From NCBI GenBank assembly GCA_034696485.1, contig JAQIWT010000507.1:1-18980 (forward strand): 18,980 nucleotides of DNA, given 5' to 3'. The translations under genes were made by a program, and so were the position numbers. Below the pieces are notes generated by a model, which saw only the letters and a program-made list of their open reading frames with translations, was not told the origin of the DNA and ran no database searches. This document shows positions 17,991-18,980 of this stretch, piece by piece. Positions within the stretch are counted from its first letter, which is position 1. Each line of letters begins with the position of its first letter. Origin of the DNA: Isohypsibius dastychi (Eukaryota; Tardigrada; Eutardigrada; Parachela; Isohypsibiidae).

Positions 17991-18100
17991 AATATGTGAT
18001 ACGTCTCCTCCAATAAGTTCAAGCCACTTGCCTGTCTCCACTCAGTCAATCGATAGGGCAAAGGTGGCTTGAACTTATTGGAGGAGACGTAATATGCGAT
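17991..18100. mobile_element. 90-bp fold-back element with 10-bp flanking repeat
   Basis: The arms 18001-18027 (ACGTCTCCTCCAATAAGTTC ...) and 18064-18090 are a perfect 27-bp inverted repeat around a 36-nt loop, with partial extra pairing (TTGCC/GGCAA). It is flanked by AATATGTGAT (17991-18000) and AATATGCGAT (18091-18100), a near-perfect direct repeat that looks like a 9-10 bp target duplication. Further out, GTGATAATGTGTGTCCAGC (17971-17989) is repeated with two changes at 18096-18114. A very short MITE is most likely; a hairpin-RNA source is an alternative. Confidence 0.75.
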
Positions 18101-18160
18101 AATGTATGTCCAGCCATCACAAAGCTTTTCGTCCCTTAGGGCGAAAATATTCTGGTCCCG

Positions 18161-18262
18161 TTTATAAATAAGATCGAAGCTGATACTCCGGGTTTTCAGT
18201 CTTTCAGCTCAGGTGACAAGTCTAAAACGGCAAACATTCACGCTACTTTGCAAAGGAGACTC
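18161..18262 (+). promoter_or_regulatory. TATA box and possible trans-splice acceptor upstream of the secreted-peptide gene
   Basis: TTTATAAATA (18161-18170) lies about 95 bp before the ATG at 18263. GGGTTTTCAG ends at 18199 and a second TTTCAG follows a few bases later; these resemble nematode 3' splice sites and could accept a spliced leader. Both roles are inferred from sequence pattern only. Confidence 0.4.
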
Positions 18263-18406
18263 ATGGGTATTCGTATTGTTGTGTTCTTGCTAGCCGCAGC
18301 AGGTGGAGCAGAACAAATTTGTTGCACGAGCCACGAACACCCTGAAACCATCCACACCTGTGTGACAAGAACAATGTTTTCTTTCGCAGATATGAATCAT
18401 TACTAA
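18263..18406 (+). CDS. Candidate small secreted peptide (47 aa)
   Basis: The frame starts MGIRIVVFLLAAAGGAEQIC, a compact signal peptide: basic residue at position 4, hydrophobic core VVFLLAAA, likely cleavage after AAAGGA. The short mature part has three cysteines (CC and C at about residues 20, 21 and 33) and ends at TAA 18404-18406. An upstream TATA box and splice-acceptor-like TTTTCAG support transcription in this direction. A TTTCGCAG just before the end could be an acceptor, so the 3' end may differ. No family is recognised. The next gene on the same strand, 155 bp on, is also a secreted-peptide candidate. Confidence 0.42.
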   Translation: MGIRIVVFLLAAAGGAEQICCTSHEHPETIHTCVTRTMFSFADMNHY

Positions 18407-18561
18407 CGGAGCTCGCCGTTGATAACATCGCGCCTGCTTGGCTGATATCAATCAGCTTCGGAGAGATAACCTGTTTTTGCATTGGTACAATCGCTTCCAC
18501 TTACAACGAGGAAACAAGTCAGGGTTTGGAATTCACAAATAAATCTGTTTTGGAATCAACC

Positions 18562-18849
18562 ATGAGGGCTCTTCTACACCAACATTTCTGTAAGCTACAT
18601 CAACAATTCTATCGCTTCTCTGCTCTTGTAGATTCTGTTTCAGGCTGCTCCATTCTTGTCATATGTTTACTCATTTTGGCCCCAGCAGAATCTCGCAGAG
18701 CCAGCGGTAGTAGCAGTGGTAGCAGAAGCTCTGGAAGTCGATCTTCTTCTTGGGGATCGTCACGTAGTTCAGGGAGGTCGTCAGGCTCGAGAACCAGTTA
18801 CTCCAGCCGTGTTGGCAGTTCACGGATTTCCCACACACGCTACCAGTAA
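18562..18849 (+). CDS. Small secreted Ser/Gly/Arg-rich protein with a 54-nt intron
   Basis: Exon 1 is 18562-18589. The intron is 18590-18643 (GTAAGC ... TTCTGTTTCAG) and exon 2 runs from 18644. Splicing joins MRALLHQHFC to CSILVICLLILAPAES, making a good signal peptide with likely cleavage near PAES. The mature part, about 50 residues, is a low-complexity run of SGS, SGSR, RSSG and SSR units ending HTRY. The intron is a multiple of three with no stop, so retention would insert 18 residues into the signal peptide. The frame stops at TAA 18847-18849. A strong donor (GTAAGG at 18846) and acceptor (ATTTTTTTCAG ending 18912) could instead splice to CTGA, replacing the last residue Gln by His before a stop at 18914-18916. 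Total is about 77 aa. Family not known; a structural or cuticle-associated role would be a guess. Confidence 0.55.
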   Translation: MRALLHQHFCKLHQQFYRFSALVDSVSGCSILVICLLILAPAESRRASGSSSGSRSSGSRSSSWGSSRSSGRSSGSRTSYSSRVGSSRISHTRYQ

Positions 18850-18980
18850 GGACACTAATTCGGAACACAGTTGGGGTTTGTGTAAAATGCAGAACACCCC
18901 CATTTTTTTCAGCTGACATTCACACGCTATATACCGTTCGATAGCTCTTCTCAAGATCTATCGAATGATATGACATCGAG

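Noticed and set aside
13976-18980. Upstream GPCR exons (TM1-TM4) on the minus strand
   Set aside because: Scanned for hydrophobic helices and a D/E-R-Y motif after acceptors; none was convincing.
1-18980. tRNA, rRNA, spliced-leader RNA or CRISPR array
   Set aside because: No cloverleaf with conserved loops, rRNA core, SL sequence or regularly spaced repeat-spacer array was seen.

Overview
The window looks like an AT-rich nematode chromosome segment. The pointers are introns of about 53-70 nt with acceptors such as CTGTTTTTCAG and CTGTTTCAG, an F-box gene of the type expanded in nematodes, a rhodopsin-like GPCR, small secreted peptides and many palindromic MITEs. No prokaryotic operon layout is present. 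The species cannot be named from sequence alone.

Layout. 1-3470 holds one MITE (about 2171-2573) and weak coding-like fragments, but no gene I can recognise. 3475-13975 is a nested set of insertions. The outermost layer is the C-terminal half (TM5 to TM7 and tail) of a GPCR gene on the minus strand. Its codons for TM6 are split at 4081/13724 by a 9.6-kb element with 22-bp terminal inverted repeats (4085-4106, 13702-13723) and a 3-bp AAT target duplication. Removing the element and one AAT restores the reading frame. Inside it lies a LINE (minus strand, APE endonuclease plus RT, coding about 11949-6304). The LINE is itself split by a 1577-bp, GC-richer fragment of a Penelope-like element (PLE, 9473-11049, plus strand). 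This fragment is flanked by a 319-bp near-perfect direct duplication of LINE sequence (9154-9472, 11050-11368). Removing one repeat plus the insert (1896 bp, divisible by 3) leaves one open LINE frame of about 1240 codons. The order of events is therefore GPCR, then TIR element, then LINE, then PLE.

14817-15004 is a hAT-type MITE with a perfect 8-bp target duplication. 15047-15533 carries six copies of a palindromic TGCATCGATGCA-like dodecamer just upstream of a four-exon plus-strand gene (15618-17099). The exon phases of that gene agree and give 431 aa. Its first exon resembles the G-patch/Spp2 to KOW linker of the splicing factor GPKOW. The second and third exons form an F-box, the middle carries a stretch resembling the second half of a KCTD-type BTB domain, and the last exon is acidic with an ESPEP repeat. 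This looks like a chimeric ubiquitin-ligase adaptor. 17971-18114 contains a 90-bp fold-back element with a near-perfect 10-bp flanking repeat. 18160-18916 encodes two small candidate secreted peptides in tandem on the plus strand; the second is Ser/Gly/Arg-rich and has a 54-nt intron.

No tRNA, rRNA, CRISPR array or spliced-leader RNA gene was recognised. All homology calls are by eye.
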